From assembly GCA_000467935.1 (NCBI GenBank), contig KI259847.1:1-32741 (forward strand): a stretch of 32,741 bases of DNA. The letters run 5' to 3'. Made by a program: the position numbers and the translations under genes. Positions 30,422-32,741 of this stretch are shown here, piece after piece (position 1 is the stretch's first letter; each line of letters starts with the position of its first letter). Below the pieces are notes generated by a model, which saw only the letters and a list, made by a program, of their open reading frames with translations, did no database searches and was not told the DNA's origin. This stretch comes from Peptostreptococcaceae bacterium oral taxon 113 str. W5053 (lineage in GTDB: Bacteria; Bacillota; Clostridia; Tissierellales; Peptoniphilaceae).

Positions 30422-32500
30422 ATGAAATTTCAGATTATCCGAGATATGCCCCGGCGTTTACGTTTACGTGCAGGGGCTTACTCTTTCTCTGATGAATTAG
30501 GGCTTGCGATAGAAGAAACTTTGGAGAAAGAGGATTTTATCATCAAAGCACGGAGCAACGGAGAAAATGGAAGTTTGTGCATTGAATATGTACCGGGCAC
30601 AAGGGAAAAAGTTTTGGAAAGCCTTCGAAAATTAAATCTAAACAATTTAAAAGAAATCTCTTCCGGAGATCGCTATAATCAATATGCCTTAAATAAAAAA
30701 TTCGAAAAAGATTTTATAAAACTTATTCTTCGAAGATATGCCGTTAAGCTTTTCGTTCCACGCCCTATTCGTAGAATTTTATCTTGGACAAAAGCCGCGA
30801 AATATTTTGATGCCGGCATTGAAAAATTACTACAAGGCAAATGTACTATTGAAGTATTGGATGCATCCGCGATCGGTGCAAATCTGTTCCAAGGGCATTT
30901 TGAAACGGCAAGTTCCATTATGTTCTTCTTATCCATCTCCGAACTTTTGGAACGCTACACCACAGAAAGAGCAAAGCTGGAACTTTCCGAATCTTTGTCT
31001 CTTCATGTGGATAAAGTCTGGAAAATTTTCCCCGACGGCGAGAAAAAATTAGTTCCCTTGGAAAACATTGAACCGGGCGATGTGGTATCCGTTCAAATGG
31101 GCAATACGATCCCTGTAGACGGTTGTGTAGTCAATGGAATTGCCACAGTGGACGAAGCAACCATGACCGGAGAAAGCTTGCCGGCACCGAAACAAATCGG
31201 TTCTACCGTTTTCGCCGGCACCGTTATCGCCGATGGAGATTTAAATATCAAAGTTACAGGAATCGCCAGTGATACCCGTATCCATAAAATCGTGGAAATG
31301 ATCGACACTGCGGAAGGCTTAAAAGCTTCCATTCAATCGGAAGCGGAACGGATGGCGGATAAAATTGTACCTTATAGTTTTCTTACCGCTCTTGCCATAT
31401 ATGTTTTAGGAGGCAATATAAACAAAGCCTTAGCCGTTCTGATGGTGGACTATTCCTGTGCGTTAAAATTATCGACACCGATTTCCGTATTAACCGCCCT
31501 TCGGGAAGCTGCACAACACCGGGTAATGATTAAGGGCGGACGCTATCTGGAAGAATTTGCCGCAGCGGACACCATTGTATTCGACAAAACGGGAACCTTA
31601 ACCAAAGCTTGCCCGACCGTCACCGATGTGGTTGCTTTTAGACCTTATTCTCGAAAGAGTTTATTAAGAGATGCGGCCTGCATTGAAGAGCATTTCCCTC
31701 ACAGTGTAGCTAAAGCCATCGTTCATCAGGCTGAAATAGAAGGTATCATCCATGAAGAGCGCCATACGGAAGTACAATATATCGTCGCTCATGGGATTAA
31801 AACGACTTTGGAAGGTCAAGAAGTCAATATCGGATCCCATCATTTTATCTTTGAAGATGAAAAGGTAACAGCAAGTCCCAAGCAATTGGAAACCATAAAA
31901 GCCTATGAAGAGAATCATTCCATGATTTATATGAGTGTCGACGGAAAATTAGCCGGTTTTATCTGTATTAACGATCCTCCTCGAGATGAAGCCAAAGAAG
32001 CATTGGAAAATTTAAGAGGCAACGGCTTTCGTGAGATTCAAATCATCACCGGAGATGGAGAGCGTGCGGCACGTACGATTGCACAAGAATTAAGTGTAGA
32101 ACGCTATCATCATCAAGTACTTCCTGATGGGAAAGTGGATATTATCAAAGAAATCAAAAAAGATCATGCTCATCTGGTTATGGTCGGCGACGGCATCAAC
32201 GATTCTCCCGCCTTAGCGGAAGCCAGCGTATCCGTCGCTATGAAAGATGCCTCGGATATTGCCAGAGAAGTGGCAGATATCGTAGTCTTGGAATCCGATT
32301 TAAACCGATTAAACTATATCCGAGACTTAAGCCAATCCGTAATGAAACGCATACAAAGTAATTTTCAATGGATTGTAGGCATCAATACCGCCCTGATCGG
32401 TTTGGGCGCTTTTGGAATTTTTGCCCCCACGACTACAGCGTTGTTGCATAACAGCTCCACCTTTTTAATCAGTATTCGCTCTGCAAAAAAATATCATTAA
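30422..32500 (+). CDS. P1B-type heavy-metal ATPase with SCALK membrane motif
   Basis: The 692-residue ATPase has an HMA-like N-terminus without CxxC (MPRRLRLRAGAYSF and on), two early membrane helices, actuator motif TGES (249-252), phosphorylation site DKTGTLT (Asp388), a nucleotide domain with HFPHSVAKAI in place of the usual SxHP, and GDGINDSPALAEA. The membrane metal-site motif, normally CPC, CPH or SPC, is DYSCALKLSTP (345-353). This is the form I associate with CtpC-like exporters, suggested to move Mn2+ or Zn2+, so a first-row metal other than copper is likely. Direction (export) is inferred from family. A good terminator follows. Confidence 0.9.
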   Translation: MKFQIIRDMPRRLRLRAGAYSFSDELGLAIEETLEKEDFIIKARSNGENGSLCIEYVPGTREKVLESLRKLNLNNLKEISSGDRYNQYALNKKFEKDFIKLILRRYAVKLFVPRPIRRILSWTKAAKYFDAGIEKLLQGKCTIEVLDASAIGANLFQGHFETASSIMFFLSISELLERYTTERAKLELSESLSLHVDKVWKIFPDGEKKLVPLENIEPGDVVSVQMGNTIPVDGCVVNGIATVDEATMTGESLPAPKQIGSTVFAGTVIADGDLNIKVTGIASDTRIHKIVEMIDTAEGLKASIQSEAERMADKIVPYSFLTALAIYVLGGNINKALAVLMVDYSCALKLSTPISVLTALREAAQHRVMIKGGRYLEEFAAADTIVFDKTGTLTKACPTVTDVVAFRPYSRKSLLRDAACIEEHFPHSVAKAIVHQAEIEGIIHEERHTEVQYIVAHGIKTTLEGQEVNIGSHHFIFEDEKVTASPKQLETIKAYEENHSMIYMSVDGKLAGFICINDPPRDEAKEALENLRGNGFREIQIITGDGERAARTIAQELSVERYHHQVLPDGKVDIIKEIKKDHAHLVMVGDGINDSPALAEASVSVAMKDASDIAREVADIVVLESDLNRLNYIRDLSQSVMKRIQSNFQWIVGINTALIGLGAFGIFAPTTTALLHNSSTFLISIRSAKKYH

Positions 32501-32554
32501 AATTAAAAATAAACGATATTGATTTGTCGGACGAATATCTGACACAAGAATTGG

Positions 32555-32580
32555 AAAAGGTTCATTGAACCTTTTCTTTT
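32555..32580 (+). terminator. terminator of the metal-ATPase operon
   Basis: AAAAGGTTC-att-GAACCTTTT, 9-bp stem, followed by CTTTTCTT, 55 bases after the ATPase stop. Confidence 0.8.
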
Positions 32581-32581
32581 C

Positions 32582-32603
32582 TTGCTGGTAATTTGCTGGT
32601 AAT
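32582..32603. repeat. 11-bp perfect tandem repeat
   Basis: TTGCTGGTAAT occurs twice in tandem, 90 bases from the tRNA 3' end. It might be a trace of an element that used the tRNA as target, or chance. Confidence 0.6.
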
Positions 32604-32658
32604 GCACCGATTTTTTAAGAACTACAAGGGCATTTTCCAAAAATCAAGAAGGCACAAA

Positions 32659-32690
32659 AAAACCTTGGAAGATTGAAATTCCAAGGTTTT
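32659..32690 (-). terminator. terminator of the tRNA-Thr transcript
   Basis: Minus strand AAAACCTTGGAA-tttcaatc-TTCCAAGGTTTT followed by TTT, three bases past the tRNA CCA end. Confidence 0.85.
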
Positions 32691-32693
32691 CAC

Positions 32694-32741
32694 TGGAGCT
32701 CATGACCGGACTTGAACCGGTGGCTTCTTGCTTACCATGCA
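32694..32741 (-). tRNA. tRNA-Thr(GGT), 3' part only
   Basis: On the minus strand the window end reads TGC-ATGGTAA-GCAAG, an anticodon stem-loop with anticodon GGT at 32734-32736. A 5-base variable loop, T arm ACCGG-TTCAAGT-CCGGT, acceptor strand CATGAGC, discriminator T and encoded CCA (32694-32696) follow. U73 agrees with Bacillota tRNA-Thr. The 5' half lies beyond the window. Confidence 0.9.

Noticed and set aside
32582..32741. Attachment site at tRNA-Thr
   Set aside because: Only a short tandem repeat and a terminator lie next to the tRNA; no second copy of the tRNA end was found in the window and no integrase is adjacent.
1..32741. CRISPR array, rRNA or known riboswitch
   Set aside because: No regularly spaced repeats, rRNA blocks or recognisable riboswitch cores were seen in any gap between genes.

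Overview
This looks like the chromosome of a low-GC, Gram-positive anaerobe (Bacillota; a Clostridia/Tissierellia-type host-associated organism would fit, but the species is not identifiable from sequence alone). The support is AT-rich DNA, strong AGGAGG-type ribosome-binding sites, lipobox lipoproteins, A+T-rich intrinsic terminators, a tRNA-Thr with encoded CCA and U73, and a 4-hydroxybutyrate dehydrogenase very like that of Clostridium kluyveri as I remember it.

Layout. (1) 1-4.8 kb is the decaying replication/mobilisation part of an integrated mobile element, all on the minus strand: a shortened ORF6N-domain protein, a small XRE regulator, a MobC-like relaxosome protein, an ATPase that fuses a DnaC-type helicase loader to VapE exactly at the P-loop, and a frameshifted RepA_N replication initiator. 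A flavodoxin-like gene and the tail of a lost ORF follow. (2) 4.9-15.8 kb is a long minus-strand type I restriction-modification operon: hsdM, hsdS-A, a tyrosine recombinase, hsdS-B, a HAD phosphatase, hsdR, a GIY-YIG/DUF4357 protein and a frameshifted dinD. The two hsdS units share a 16-bp site in four copies of alternating orientation, so their 3' halves are invertible cassettes. As assembled, neither hsdS encodes a full-length subunit. In hsdS-B the cassette is flipped off. In hsdS-A an in-frame TGA replaces the conserved Trp just inside the cassette, so the stop codon can be moved or removed by recombination. (3) 16-19.6 kb is ordinary metabolism on the minus strand: aspartase, a type I pantothenate kinase and a dicarboxylate/amino acid symporter.

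(4) 19.7-24.4 kb holds a lipoprotein/GNAT pair and, upstream, an ECF sigma factor, a membrane anti-sigma-like protein and a lipoprotein serpin in one overlapping operon. The serpin's reactive loop predicts P1 = Met. (5) 24.5-32.5 kb is on the plus strand: 4-hydroxybutyrate dehydrogenase with a large NCS2-like transporter, a second ECF sigma/zinc-finger anti-sigma pair, a 1-Cys peroxiredoxin, and a three-gene metal-ATPase operon (HMA-like protein, small membrane protein, P1B-type ATPase with an SCALK rather than CPC membrane motif). The window ends in the 3' part of tRNA-Thr(GGT).

The most interesting parts are the nonsense-carrying invertible hsdS cassette, the P-loop fusion of DnaC to VapE, and the sigma/anti-sigma/serpin operon. 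Several frameshifts (repA, dnaC start, dinD, a small gene at 22 kb) could be real decay or assembly errors; raw reads would decide.
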